This document shows, piece after piece, positions 13,362 to 20,689 of a DNA stretch of 29,533 nucleotides; positions within the stretch are counted from its first letter, which is position 1; each line of letters begins with the position of its first letter. The position numbers were made by a program, and so were the translations under genes. Source of the DNA: WYZ-LMO2 sp040514265 (GTDB lineage Archaea > Halobacteriota > Archaeoglobi > Archaeoglobales > Archaeoglobaceae); assembly GCA_040514265.1 (NCBI GenBank), contig JBEVCD010000020.1, forward strand, positions 1-29,533. The letters run 5' to 3'. Below the pieces are notes generated by a model. The model was not told where the DNA came from and made no database searches. It saw only the letters and a program-made list of their open reading frames with translations.

Positions 13362-15656
13362 ATGCGCATTGCCCTGCTGCTCTTCTTAGCCTTGGCAGCA
13401 TTCATCGCCGCCACGTCGAGTTTTCTGTCGCTTCTCGTCCCGTTCAGCGGTTCCCTCTGGAAAGCTACGGAAGTGAAACACGTCGAAAATCCCTACGGCA
13501 GGGTCGAAGTTTACTACGACGACTTCGGAGTTCCACACTTCGTAGCTGACGACGAAAAGGCTTTAGCCTTCGCGATCGGATACATACAGGCGAAGGACAG
13601 GCTTTTCCAGATGGATCTGCTGCGCAGAATGATGCGAGGACAGCTCAGCGAAGTTTTCGGAGAGGAGTTCTACGAGTCCGACGAGTTTCACGTGAAGATG
13701 GACTTCGTAGCTGCTGCGGAGGCTTCTTGGCGACTGATAAAGGAGCTCGACCCTCACGTCGCTGAACTGCTCGAAGTATACAGCGAGGGAGTAAACTTCT
13801 GCATAGAAACCTGCGACCTGCCGCCCGAGTTTGAACTCGTTGGCTACAAACCGGAACCGTGGACGCCAACAGACACGCTGCTGATGAGCAAGCTGATAGC
13901 CTGGGGTCTCACCGGCAACTTCTGGGACCTCAGGAGGGCTGTAATTGCGGAGAGGCTTGGCGAGGACGCCCTTGAGGAACTTTATCCAGAAAGGGTTGAG
14001 CACGACTACCCGATAATCCGGGTAAGGAAGGAGCTTGCTGACCATCTGTCCAAATTCGAGGGGAGGGAGTTCGGGTCAAACAACTGGGTTGTCAGCGGAG
14101 AGCTCACCGCGAGCGGGAAACCCATGCTTGCGAACGATCCGCATCTACCGCTTACTGCCCCACCGGTGTGGTACGAGATGCACATAAGGCTGAAGGACAG
14201 GAACATCAGGGGCGTAACGTTTCCCGGAGTACCGCTGATCGTTATAGGCTGGAACGACCGCTTAGCCTGGGGTTTCACAAACGTGGGCGCGGACGTGATA
14301 GACTTCTACACCTACGTCTGGAACGGGACGCGGTACCTCTACAAGGGCAAGTGGCTGGAGCCGCAGAGGGAGGTCAAAACTATCAGGGTCAAAACTGCTG
14401 AAGGTTTTGAGGAGAGGAAAGTAGTTATCGAAAAGACCGTTCACGGCCCGCTCATCGAGAGGGAAGGTTTTAAGGTGGCAATCGCCTGGACGGGCTTGAC
14501 TGCTACGACGGAAGCCCTGGCGATCTACCGCTACAACTACGCGAGTGACATCGAGGAGTTCATCGAAGCGATGAAGTACTTCGACGTTCCGGCTCAAAAC
14601 GTTGTCTACGCCGACGTCGATGGTAACACGATGTACTACCCGGCTGGAAAGTACCCCGTAAGGCTTGTAAACGGTAAGGAGGTAGCCGGCAACGTCGTTT
14701 TCAACGGCTCAAACGGCGATGGGGAGTGGAGGGGATTCAAACCCTACGGATTTTCGAGCTGGGAGGGCTTCATACTGTTCGAAGAAATTCCGCACCTCAT
14801 AAATCCGCCCTACGTCGCCACAGCCAATCAGGAAATTACGTTCGACTACGAACACTACCTGGGCGACACGATGTACTTCGCGGAGCCGTACAGGGCTATG
14901 AGGATCTACGAGATGATAGAACAGATCGCAGCTAGAGAAAAGCTGACACCGGAGCACTTCATGGAAATGCAAAGGGACACGTACTCGAAAGCCGCCGAAT
15001 TCTTCCTGCCGTTCCTGCTCGAAGTGGATGAGGAAGATTTGAAGAATTACGTGGAGATGATCGCGAAATGGGACAGAAGAATGAGTAAAGACTCCCGGGA
15101 AGCACTCGTATTTGCACTCTGGCTCGAAAAGTTTGTAAACGAAACATTCGGCGACGAGTTCGGCGCTGCCGGGCTGGACAGAGAATACTATCCGAAGCTT
15201 TTCGTTCTTCAGAATCTGCCGGCTGATTCGAGGTGGTTCGACGATATCAGAACGCAGGAAAGAGAGACACGCAGAGATATAGCGGCGAGGGCTTTGAGAG
15301 AGGCTATCAAGGAGATTGAGACTGAAGGTTACAGGACCTACGGCGACCTAAACGTCCTCGACGTCAGACACCCCTTCAGCAGGGTCGTAAGCTTCTTCGA
15401 CTACCCGAAGATTCCGATGGACGGGTCAGCCTACACTGTTTTCAACTTCAGAAGGGACAGGCTCTGGAACGATGCGCAAGCCGGAAGCAGCTGGAGGATG
15501 ATAGTCACGTTCGAGGAGAACTACTGCGTCATCCCGGGCGGGAACTCGGGGTTCTTCCTTTCGAAGCACTATAGCGACCAGCTCGAAATGTGGGCGAGGG
15601 GCGACTACAAGGTCTGCGACTTCTCGCTGGGGGGTGAGAGGATTGAGTTCGATTAG
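13362..15656 (+). CDS. Penicillin-acylase-type Ntn hydrolase (peptidase family S45)
   Basis: A 764-residue precursor. Residues 1-28 form a hydrophobic signal or anchor (LLLFLALAAFIAATSS). Residues about 35-230 are the small chain (VEVYYDDFGVPHF, FAIGYIQAKDRLFQMDLLRR, GQLSEVFG). The autoprocessing site is FGSNNWVVSG, with S239 becoming the N-terminal nucleophile of the large chain; LANDPHLPLTAPPVWYEMH and the oxyanion Asn region follow, and the end FEENYCVIPGGNSGF is typical. The family hydrolyses amide bonds such as those in N-acyl amino acids, beta-lactam side chains or acyl-homoserine lactones; the substrate here is unknown. The signal-like N-terminus places it outside or anchored. It precedes, and partly overlaps, a membrane-protein gene ahead of rnp2-psmA. 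Confidence 0.9.
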   Translation: MRIALLLFLALAAFIAATSSFLSLLVPFSGSLWKATEVKHVENPYGRVEVYYDDFGVPHFVADDEKALAFAIGYIQAKDRLFQMDLLRRMMRGQLSEVFGEEFYESDEFHVKMDFVAAAEASWRLIKELDPHVAELLEVYSEGVNFCIETCDLPPEFELVGYKPEPWTPTDTLLMSKLIAWGLTGNFWDLRRAVIAERLGEDALEELYPERVEHDYPIIRVRKELADHLSKFEGREFGSNNWVVSGELTASGKPMLANDPHLPLTAPPVWYEMHIRLKDRNIRGVTFPGVPLIVIGWNDRLAWGFTNVGADVIDFYTYVWNGTRYLYKGKWLEPQREVKTIRVKTAEGFEERKVVIEKTVHGPLIEREGFKVAIAWTGLTATTEALAIYRYNYASDIEEFIEAMKYFDVPAQNVVYADVDGNTMYYPAGKYPVRLVNGKEVAGNVVFNGSNGDGEWRGFKPYGFSSWEGFILFEEIPHLINPPYVATANQEITFDYEHYLGDTMYFAEPYRAMRIYEMIEQIAAREKLTPEHFMEMQRDTYSKAAEFFLPFLLEVDEEDLKNYVEMIAKWDRRMSKDSREALVFALWLEKFVNETFGDEFGAAGLDREYYPKLFVLQNLPADSRWFDDIRTQERETRRDIAARALREAIKEIETEGYRTYGDLNVLDVRHPFSRVVSFFDYPKIPMDGSAYTVFNFRRDRLWNDAQAGSSWRMIVTFEENYCVIPGGNSGFFLSKHYSDQLEMWARGDYKVCDFSLGGERIEFD

Positions 15657-15957
15657 ACAGTTCGCAGCTTTCTTCGCAGGTCTGGCTCTCTCCTACTTCC
15701 ACTGGGCGGGGATTGCGATCGGAGGATTCATTCTCGGCTTCTCTGCTGGAAGCATGAGGTCTGCCGCCGCATTCGGAGCACTTTTGGGCTTCGCCGTCTG
15801 GCTGTCCTTCGCAGCCTACGTTGCCGCCTTCTACGACTTCCAGCGCTTCGCCTCGTTGCCGCTCAGCTACCTGAGCTTACTCTTGAGCTCAGCACTCGCT
15901 ACGCTTTCGAGCTGCACTGCGAGGGGTCTGTGTGAAGGGCTTGCCACCCGCGCTTAA
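15643..15957 (+). CDS. Small membrane protein of unknown function
   Basis: About 104 residues with three or four hydrophobic segments (AAFFAGLALSYFHWAGIAIGG, AAAFGALLGFAVWLSFAAYV, SYLSLLLSSALATL). I do not recognise a family. GTG 15634 is the longest start, but TTG 15643 sits five bases after a GGGGTGA Shine-Dalgarno and is preferred; either start lies inside the 3' end of the acylase gene. Its own 3' end overlaps the rnp2 start by 26 bases. The tight overlaps on both sides imply co-translation with an extracytoplasmic acylase and an RNase P subunit, an odd combination. Confidence 0.62.
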   Translation: MSSIRQFAAFFAGLALSYFHWAGIAIGGFILGFSAGSMRSAAAFGALLGFAVWLSFAAYVAAFYDFQRFASLPLSYLSLLLSSALATLSSCTARGLCEGLATRA

Positions 15958-16258
15958 AAGGAAAAAGAGATATATTGCGTTCCAACTAATTTCTGAAAAG
16001 CCGGTGGACGCGTCAACGCTGTGGAGGGAAATTGTGAACACGAGCTTGTCCCTCTTCGGAGAGGTGTTCGCGGACCCCATGCTCAAGCTCGAATACTTCG
16101 ACGGAGGGAGGGGTGTGCTGAGGTGCTCCCGGGAGGAACTCGACAAAGCTATAATAGTCTTAAGTCTACTCAACGAGGTTGGCGGCGGAAGAGTTGCAGC
16201 CATGACGCTTGGGGTTAGCGGAACGATTAAGAGCTGTATGAGAAAGTTCGTGAGGTGA
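15932..16258 (+). CDS. rnp2: RNase P protein component 2 (Pop5/Rpp14)
   Basis: A 108-residue protein matching archaeal Pop5: KRKKRYIAFQLISEKPVDA at the start, then FGEVFADPMLKLEYFDGGRGVLRC (residues about 42-65) and a C-terminal SGTIKSCMRKF. Pop5 pairs with Rpp30 to activate the catalytic RNA of RNase P, which trims tRNA 5' leaders. The start is GTG 15932. It is followed by psmA after four bases. Rpp30, which I would expect close by in many archaea, is not in the window. Confidence 0.88.
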   Translation: MKGLPPALKRKKRYIAFQLISEKPVDASTLWREIVNTSLSLFGEVFADPMLKLEYFDGGRGVLRCSREELDKAIIVLSLLNEVGGGRVAAMTLGVSGTIKSCMRKFVR

Positions 16259-16262
16259 TGGT

Positions 16263-17003
16263 ATGCACCTACCGCAGATGGGATACGACAGGGCAATAAC
16301 GGTATTCAGCCCGGACGGCAGGCTGTTTCAGGTAGAGTACGCGAGAGAAGCCGTAAAGAGAGGGGCGACAGCTATCGGCATAAAGTGCAGGGACGGCGTC
16401 ATACTCATCGCGGACCGCAGGGTTGCGAGTAAGCTTATGGAGATCGACACGATAGAGAAGATCTACAAGATAGACGAGCACATCGCCGCTGCAACGTCTG
16501 GACTGGTCGCCGATGCTCGTGTCCTCGTCGAAAGAGCTCGAATCGAAGCCCAGATAAACCGTCTGACTTACGACGAACCGATAAGCGTCAAGGAGCTCGC
16601 GAGGAGAATATGCGACTTCAAGCAGCAGTACACGCAGTTCGGAGGCGTCAGACCCTTCGGCGTATCGCTACTCATAGCTGGAGTCGATGATGTTCCTAAA
16701 CTCTACGAAACAGACCCCAGCGGAGCTCTGCTGGAGTACAAGGCTACGGCTATAGGTATGGGTAGGAACATCGTGATGGAGCACTTCGAAAAGGAATACA
16801 GAAGCGACCTCAGCTTCGACGAAGCCCTCATACTCGGTCTCGTCGGGCTGGGGAAAGCAATAGAGTCCGAGCTCAGCGTCGAGGGCGTCGAGGTCGGATA
16901 CGTCCGCGTGGACGAGAAGAAGTACAGGGAGATGACGCCGGAAGAGCTCAAGCCCTACATCGAGAAGGCGAACGAGTTAATCAGGCAGGAGCTGAAGAAG
17001 TAG
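16263..17003 (+). CDS. psmA: 20S proteasome alpha subunit
   Basis: The 246-residue protein begins HLPQMGYDRAITVFSPDGRL and continues FQVEYAREAVKRGATAIGIK, nearly the sequence I recall for the crystallised A. fulgidus alpha subunit. Seven copies form each outer ring and gate of the 20S proteasome. Further family marks are CDFKQQYTQFGGVRPFGVSL and GALLEYKATAIGMGRN. A strong Shine-Dalgarno (GAGGTGATG, 16252-16260) overlaps the rnp2 stop and precedes ATG 16263. SBDS follows after one base. The catalytic beta subunit is not in the window. Confidence 0.97.
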   Translation: MHLPQMGYDRAITVFSPDGRLFQVEYAREAVKRGATAIGIKCRDGVILIADRRVASKLMEIDTIEKIYKIDEHIAAATSGLVADARVLVERARIEAQINRLTYDEPISVKELARRICDFKQQYTQFGGVRPFGVSLLIAGVDDVPKLYETDPSGALLEYKATAIGMGRNIVMEHFEKEYRSDLSFDEALILGLVGLGKAIESELSVEGVEVGYVRVDEKKYREMTPEELKPYIEKANELIRQELKK

Positions 17004-17004
17004 T

Positions 17005-17709
17005 ATGGTAACGCTCGAAAAAGCCGTAATTGCGAGACTCCGCAAAGGGGGGACGGAGTTCGAGGTGCTCGTAGACCCTTACTTAGCGAGGGATCTAAAG
17101 GAAGGCAAGGAGGTAGATTTCGACGAGCTCTTGGCGGTCGAGGAAGTGTTCAAGGACGCGAAGAAGGGCGTTAGAGCTTCACTCGAAGAACTGCAGAAGG
17201 TCTTCGGAACGACGGACGTCAGGAAGATAGCGAGGATAATCATCGAGGAAGGTGAAGTTCAGCTCACAGCCGAGCAGCGGAAAGAGATGCTCGAAGCCAA
17301 GAGGAAGCAGATAATTACGTTTCTCAGCAGGAGCGCCATAAATCCACAGACCGGCACACCTCACCCACCGTCGCGCATAGAGAGAGCACTCGAGGAGGCG
17401 AAGGTCAGTATAGACATCTTCAAGCCCGTGGAGGCTCAGATAAAAGACATAGTCAAAGCTCTGAAGCCGATAATCCCGCTGAAGTTCGAGGAGATGGAGA
17501 TAGCCGTAAAAGTTCCTCCAGAATACGCTGGCAAAGCGGTTGCAGCCCTCTACAACTTCGGGGGAATCGTCAAGGATGAGTGGCAGAGCGACGGTAGCTG
17601 GATATGTCTGATGCGCATCCCCTCGGCTATGTACGGCGAACTGATGGATCTGCTCGGGAAGGTAGCCAAGGGAGAGGCTCAGACAAAGATTCTGAGGAGG
17701 ATAGGATGA
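17005..17709 (+). CDS. SBDS family ribosome maturation protein
   Basis: A 234-residue protein with the N-terminal FYSH domain (VIARLRKGGTEFEVLVDPYL, residues about 8-27; the KEGKEVDFDELLAVEEVFKD segment), the central helical domain (RKQIITFLSRSAINPQTGTP, HPPSRIERALEEAKVSID) and a C-terminal ferredoxin-like domain. SBDS/Sdo1 helps release the anti-association factor aIF6 from the large ribosomal subunit. In archaea the gene is routinely next to psmA and the exosome genes, as here. The last four bases overlap the rrp4 start (ATGA). Confidence 0.94.
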   Translation: MVTLEKAVIARLRKGGTEFEVLVDPYLARDLKEGKEVDFDELLAVEEVFKDAKKGVRASLEELQKVFGTTDVRKIARIIIEEGEVQLTAEQRKEMLEAKRKQIITFLSRSAINPQTGTPHPPSRIERALEEAKVSIDIFKPVEAQIKDIVKALKPIIPLKFEEMEIAVKVPPEYAGKAVAALYNFGGIVKDEWQSDGSWICLMRIPSAMYGELMDLLGKVAKGEAQTKILRRIG

Positions 17710-18380
17710 GGAAGATAGTCCTGCCGGGAGACCTTCTAGCCACGAACCCGCGTGTAGCTGGCTTCGGTACCTACGTTGAGAACGGGAAAGTCTACGCCAA
17801 GCAGCTCGGAATACTCGACAAGACCGACACCCACGTCAGGGTTATTCCCCTGAAGGGCAGGTATATCCCTTCGGTCGGCGACGTCGTAGTTGGGATAGTA
17901 AAGGAAGTTGTCGCCAACGGCTGGATTGTGAACATAAACTCCCCCTACCAGGCTTTCCTACCGGTCACCGAGAACCCCGAGATGAAGCCGAACAAGAAAC
18001 CGGACGAGGTGCTGGACATAGGCGACGCCATAATAGCGAAGGTCCTCAACATAGACCCCAACATGCGCGTCACGCTTACGATGAAGGACAAGCTCTGCCA
18101 CCCGATACGCTTTGGGAGGATAGTAGCAATACTTCCGCCGAGGGTTCCGAGGGTGATAGGAAAGAAGGGGAGCATGATAAAGCTCCTGAAGGGAGAGCTG
18201 GGAATTCAGATCGTCGTCGGGCAGAACGGGTTGATATGGATAAACGGAGACCGAAGAAAGGTTGCGATAGCCGAGGAGGCGATCTACCTCATAGAGCAGG
18301 AAGCTCACACCGAAGGTCTGACGGACAGAATCGCGGAGCTCGTGAGGAGGAGGAAGAAGGATGTTGGAATCGAGACCTGA
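17706..18380 (+). CDS. rrp4: Exosome RNA-binding subunit Rrp4
   Basis: A 224-residue protein with an N-terminal domain (IVLPGDLLATNPRVAGFGTYVE), an S1 domain (about 60-130; GDVVVGIVKEVVANGWIVNI) and a KH domain (about 145-205; PRVPRVIGKKGSMIKLLKGE). Rrp4 forms the RNA-binding cap of the archaeal exosome, on top of the Rrp41/Rrp42 ring. The frame is open upstream, but ATG 17706 is the conserved start and overlaps the SBDS stop. Its last 20 bases also encode the start of rrp41 in another frame. Confidence 0.95.
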   Translation: MRKIVLPGDLLATNPRVAGFGTYVENGKVYAKQLGILDKTDTHVRVIPLKGRYIPSVGDVVVGIVKEVVANGWIVNINSPYQAFLPVTENPEMKPNKKPDEVLDIGDAIIAKVLNIDPNMRVTLTMKDKLCHPIRFGRIVAILPPRVPRVIGKKGSMIKLLKGELGIQIVVGQNGLIWINGDRRKVAIAEEAIYLIEQEAHTEGLTDRIAELVRRRKKDVGIET

Positions 18381-19110
18381 GAGGCTGATAGTCGATGGAA
18401 CCAGGCTCGACGGCAGAAAGCCAGACGAGCTCAGACCAATAAGGATAGAGGCGGACGTGCTGAAGAATGCGGACGGCTCCTGTTACCTCGAAATGGGAAA
18501 AAATAAGGTAGTGGCGGCGGTTTACGGACCGAGGGAAGTTCATCCCAGGCACCTTCAGGACCCGGTTAAGGCGATAGTCAGGTACCGCTACAACATGGCT
18601 CCCTTCAGCGTCGAGGAGCGCAAGAGACCCGGACCCGACAGGAGGAGCATAGAGATATCGAAGGTCAGCAAGGAGGCTTTAGAAACCGTAATAATGAAGG
18701 AGCTATTTCCGCGCTCCGCGATAGACATATTCGTTGAAGTTCTGCAGGCTGACGCGGGAAGCAGAACAGCTTGTCTAAACGCAGCAAGTGTGGCGTTGGT
18801 AGATGCGGGAATACCGATGAAGGGCATGATAACGTCCGTAGCCGTTGCGAAGGTCGACGGTGTTCTGGTTCTTGATCCAATGAAGGAGGAGGACTTCTAC
18901 GGCGAAGCAGACATGCCTTTCGCGTTCTTCATCCGCAATGGAAAGATAGAGTCGATAACTCTGCTGCAGATGGACGGCAGGATGACGAAGGAGGAGATAA
19001 GGCAAGCTCTGGAGCTGGCTAAGAAGGGAGCCATGGAGATCTACAGAATGCAGAGAGAGGCGATCCTCAAGAAGTTCATAGCCGACGCCAAGGAGGTGAA
19101 CGATGCCTGA
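18361..19110 (+). CDS. rrp41: Exosome catalytic subunit Rrp41
   Basis: A 249-residue RNase PH-fold protein close to the A. fulgidus Rrp41 sequence I recall: DGRKPDELRPIRIEADVLKN, KNKVVAAVYGPREVHPRHLQ, ERKRPGPDRRSIEISKVSKE and the acidic DPMKEEDFYGEADMPFAF near residue 180 that carries the catalytic Asp. With Rrp42 it forms the hexameric ring that degrades or tails RNA phosphorolytically. ATG 18361 lies within rrp4 (20-base overlap); the next gene starts eight bases before its end. Confidence 0.96.
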   Translation: MLESRPERLIVDGTRLDGRKPDELRPIRIEADVLKNADGSCYLEMGKNKVVAAVYGPREVHPRHLQDPVKAIVRYRYNMAPFSVEERKRPGPDRRSIEISKVSKEALETVIMKELFPRSAIDIFVEVLQADAGSRTACLNAASVALVDAGIPMKGMITSVAVAKVDGVLVLDPMKEEDFYGEADMPFAFFIRNGKIESITLLQMDGRMTKEEIRQALELAKKGAMEIYRMQREAILKKFIADAKEVNDA

Positions 19111-19882
19111 GGACATAAGAGTGGAGATAAAGAGGGACTACGTCCTCTCGAAGCTGAAGGACGGAGAGAGGATCGACGGAAGAAAGCCGAACGAATTCAG
19201 AAACATAGAGATATACCCAAACGTCGTGGAGAAAGCCGAGGGGTCAGCTCTCGTCAAGCTCGGGAACACCCAGGTCGTTGTTGGTGTAAAGATACAGCCC
19301 GGTGAGCCTTATCCGGATACACCCGACAAAGGAGTCATGATAACGAACGCAGAGCTCGTCCCGCTCGCCTCTCCAACCTTCGAACCCGGTCCACCGGATG
19401 AGAACGCAATAGAGCTCGCAAGGGTCGTCGATAGAGGTATAAGGGAGAGCGAGGCGATAGACCTCGAAAAGCTCTGCATAGAGGAGGGAGAGAAGGTCTG
19501 GATAGTCTTCATCGACATCCACGCGATTGACGATGACGGCAACCTGCTCGACGCGTCGAGTATAGCGGCGATAGCTGCGCTCCTCAACGCCAGGGTTCCG
19601 GCTTCGCGCTTCGGCTTGGGGGACGACTTCCTGCTGCCCGTGAGGGACATCCCTGTGTCCGTCACGTCTCTGATCGTGGGGGACAAGTACCTCGTCGACC
19701 CTTGCAGAGACGAGCTGAGCGTCGGAAACTACACTCTCACAATAACCACGGACAGCAGGGACAACGTGGTAGCGATTCAGAAGAGCGGCGGATACATGCT
19801 GCGCGAGGAACTCTTCGAAGAGCTGCTGGACGTCAGCATCGATTGCGCTCGCAAAATAAGGGAAATTATAGTAAAAATCTAA
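19103..19882 (+). CDS. rrp42: Exosome structural subunit Rrp42
   Basis: A 259-residue RNase PH-fold protein with DGRKPNEFRNIEIYPNVVEK, LGNTQVVVGVKIQPGEPYPD, VWIVFIDIHAIDDDGNLLDA and LVDPCRDELSVGNYTLTI, typical of Rrp42. Rrp42 is not itself the catalytic subunit but pairs with Rrp41 in the ring and contributes to RNA binding. A near-perfect Shine-Dalgarno, GGAGGTGA at 19092-19099, precedes ATG 19103. The stop codon interlocks with that of the convergent tfe gene (4-base overlap). Confidence 0.95.
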   Translation: MPEDIRVEIKRDYVLSKLKDGERIDGRKPNEFRNIEIYPNVVEKAEGSALVKLGNTQVVVGVKIQPGEPYPDTPDKGVMITNAELVPLASPTFEPGPPDENAIELARVVDRGIRESEAIDLEKLCIEEGEKVWIVFIDIHAIDDDGNLLDASSIAAIAALLNARVPASRFGLGDDFLLPVRDIPVSVTSLIVGDKYLVDPCRDELSVGNYTLTITTDSRDNVVAIQKSGGYMLREELFEELLDVSIDCARKIREIIVKI

Positions 19883-20394
19883 AGGCTCGAAAGGATCTTT
19901 TCTATTCTACTTATCTCCTCCCTCGTCTTCTCTATCGACTCCGTGCAGTCCAGGTACTGCAGCATCGAACCGCACTTGGGGCATGTGAAGTTCAGCTCCA
20001 TTGCGCTGTCGTAGGACACCTTCACGCAGAAGTTGGGGCACACGTAGTATATCGTGCTGCTCTCGTTTTCGAGCTTCTCCTGTAGCTTCTTCTTGGTCTT
20101 TTCGAGCTCCTTTTTCAGGATGTCCTTCGCCTTGTCGTAGTTTATCCTCCAGTAGTACTCCATCCAGCCGGTCTCATCGTCTCTCCTCCTTCTGTACTCC
20201 GCAAGCCCGATCTCGTACATCGCGAAAAGCGCCCTCCTGATCTCGTTGACGTCTATCTGCAGCTCCAGCGCGAGCTGGTCGTCGGTGAACTCGCCCTCTA
20301 TCTGTAGCGAGTAGAGAATCGCTCCCACTTCCCCAGCCACCCTTTCCACGAGTTCGTGGATCAGGGCTTCGACGTTGAGAGTTTCAGCTTTCAC
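19879..20394 (-). CDS. tfe: Transcription factor E (TFIIE alpha homologue)
   Basis: A 171-residue protein with an extended winged-helix domain (residues about 8-90; FTDDQLALELQIDVNEIRRA, ending WMEYYWRINYDKAKDILKKE), a coiled-coil linker (about 92-112) and a zinc ribbon C119-x3-C123 and C138-x2-C141 (YVCPNFCVKVSYDSAMELNF then TCPKCGSML). TFE helps open archaeal promoters together with TBP, TFB and RNA polymerase. The first knuckle has three residues between the cysteines rather than the usual two. The start is GTG 20394 with a TATA-like element (CTTAAAAAAT on this strand) about 28 nt upstream. Confidence 0.94.
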   Translation of the reverse strand: MKAETLNVEALIHELVERVAGEVGAILYSLQIEGEFTDDQLALELQIDVNEIRRALFAMYEIGLAEYRRRRDDETGWMEYYWRINYDKAKDILKKELEKTKKKLQEKLENESSTIYYVCPNFCVKVSYDSAMELNFTCPKCGSMLQYLDCTESIEKTREEISRIEKILSSL

Positions 20395-20417
20395 GGTTTA
20401 AACTATTGCGTGTAAAC

Positions 20418-20427
20418 ATTTTTTAAG
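20418..20427 (-). promoter_or_regulatory. TATA box of tfe
   Basis: On the minus strand CTTAAAAAAT is centred about 28 nt upstream of the GTG at 20394, fitting a leaderless transcript. Confidence 0.5.
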
Positions 20428-20452
20428 GTTGCGGAGAAGTGCTAGCAAAAAA

Positions 20453-20539
20453 TTACGCGAGTGTGAGCTGAAGCGCCAGCAGTATTAGCGTGATGACTAT
20501 TATACCCGCCACATCCCCAACTTCGACTACGGGTCTCAT
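20453..20539 (-). CDS. Probable 28-residue single-span membrane miniprotein
   Basis: An ATG-TAA frame of 29 codons begins MRPVVEVGDVAG and ends in a strongly hydrophobic stretch (GIIVITLILLALQLTLA) long enough for one membrane helix; the only charges, R2, E6 and D9, are near the N-terminus. Supporting it as a gene, a TATA box (AGTTTAAATA on this strand, 20570-20561) lies 26 nt upstream of the ATG with no other sensible start, and a T6 run follows immediately after the TAA on this strand. No family is recognised. It lies between tfe and serA, divergent from serA. The alternative is a chance frame in a promoter region. Confidence 0.5.
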   Translation of the reverse strand: MRPVVEVGDVAGIIVITLILLALQLTLA

Positions 20540-20560
20540 ACTACTTTTTCATCATCATGT

Positions 20561-20570
20561 TATTTAAACT
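20561..20570 (-). promoter_or_regulatory. TATA box of the miniprotein gene
   Basis: AGTTTAAATA (minus strand) is centred about 26 nt upstream of the miniprotein ATG at 20539. It lies in the AT-rich divergent region shared with serA. Confidence 0.45.
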
Positions 20571-20593
20571 TTTCGTCTATGTATACTCCATAA

Positions 20594-20624
20594 TACTATT
20601 TATAGTAGTAATTGTGGTAACAAT
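20594..20624. promoter_or_regulatory. Two adjacent perfect dyads upstream of serA (possible operators)
   Basis: TACTA-TTTA-TAGTA (20594-20607) and ATTGT-GGTA-ACAAT (20611-20624) are both perfect 5-4-5 inverted repeats, with centres 17 bp apart. They lie 35-65 bp upstream of the likely serA TATA box and 25-60 bp upstream of the miniprotein TATA box. The spacing is plausible for a dimeric regulator such as an Lrp/AsnC-type protein, but no regulator is known from the window. Confidence 0.35.
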
Positions 20625-20657
20625 GGAAATAGTTATAATAATGAGTATCCAGCAAAC

Positions 20658-20666
20658 TTTTTATCG
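20658..20666 (+). promoter_or_regulatory. TATA box of serA
   Basis: CTTTTTATC is centred about 28 nt upstream of ATG 20690. A GAGG motif (20677-20680) precedes the ATG and could be a weak ribosome binding site. Confidence 0.5.
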
Positions 20667-20689
20667 CGAGGAGTTTGAGGCGGAAGCTA

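Noticed and set aside
12013..13414. Long minus-strand ORFs (358 and 242 codons) opposite the ribosomal protein genes.
   Set aside because: They are antisense shadows of rps3ae and rpl15e, with composition set by purine-rich codons on the real strand and no recognisable domains.
20490..20500. TGATGA motif resembling a C box of a C/D guide RNA.
   Set aside because: No D box (CTGA) lies at a suitable distance on the same strand, and no such pairing is seen on the opposite strand.
20541..20558. A five-codon ORF (MMMKK) on the minus strand ending one base before the miniprotein ATG, resembling an upstream leader ORF.
   Set aside because: With the TATA box centred near 20565 the transcript should start close to 20540, so this segment is probably not transcribed.
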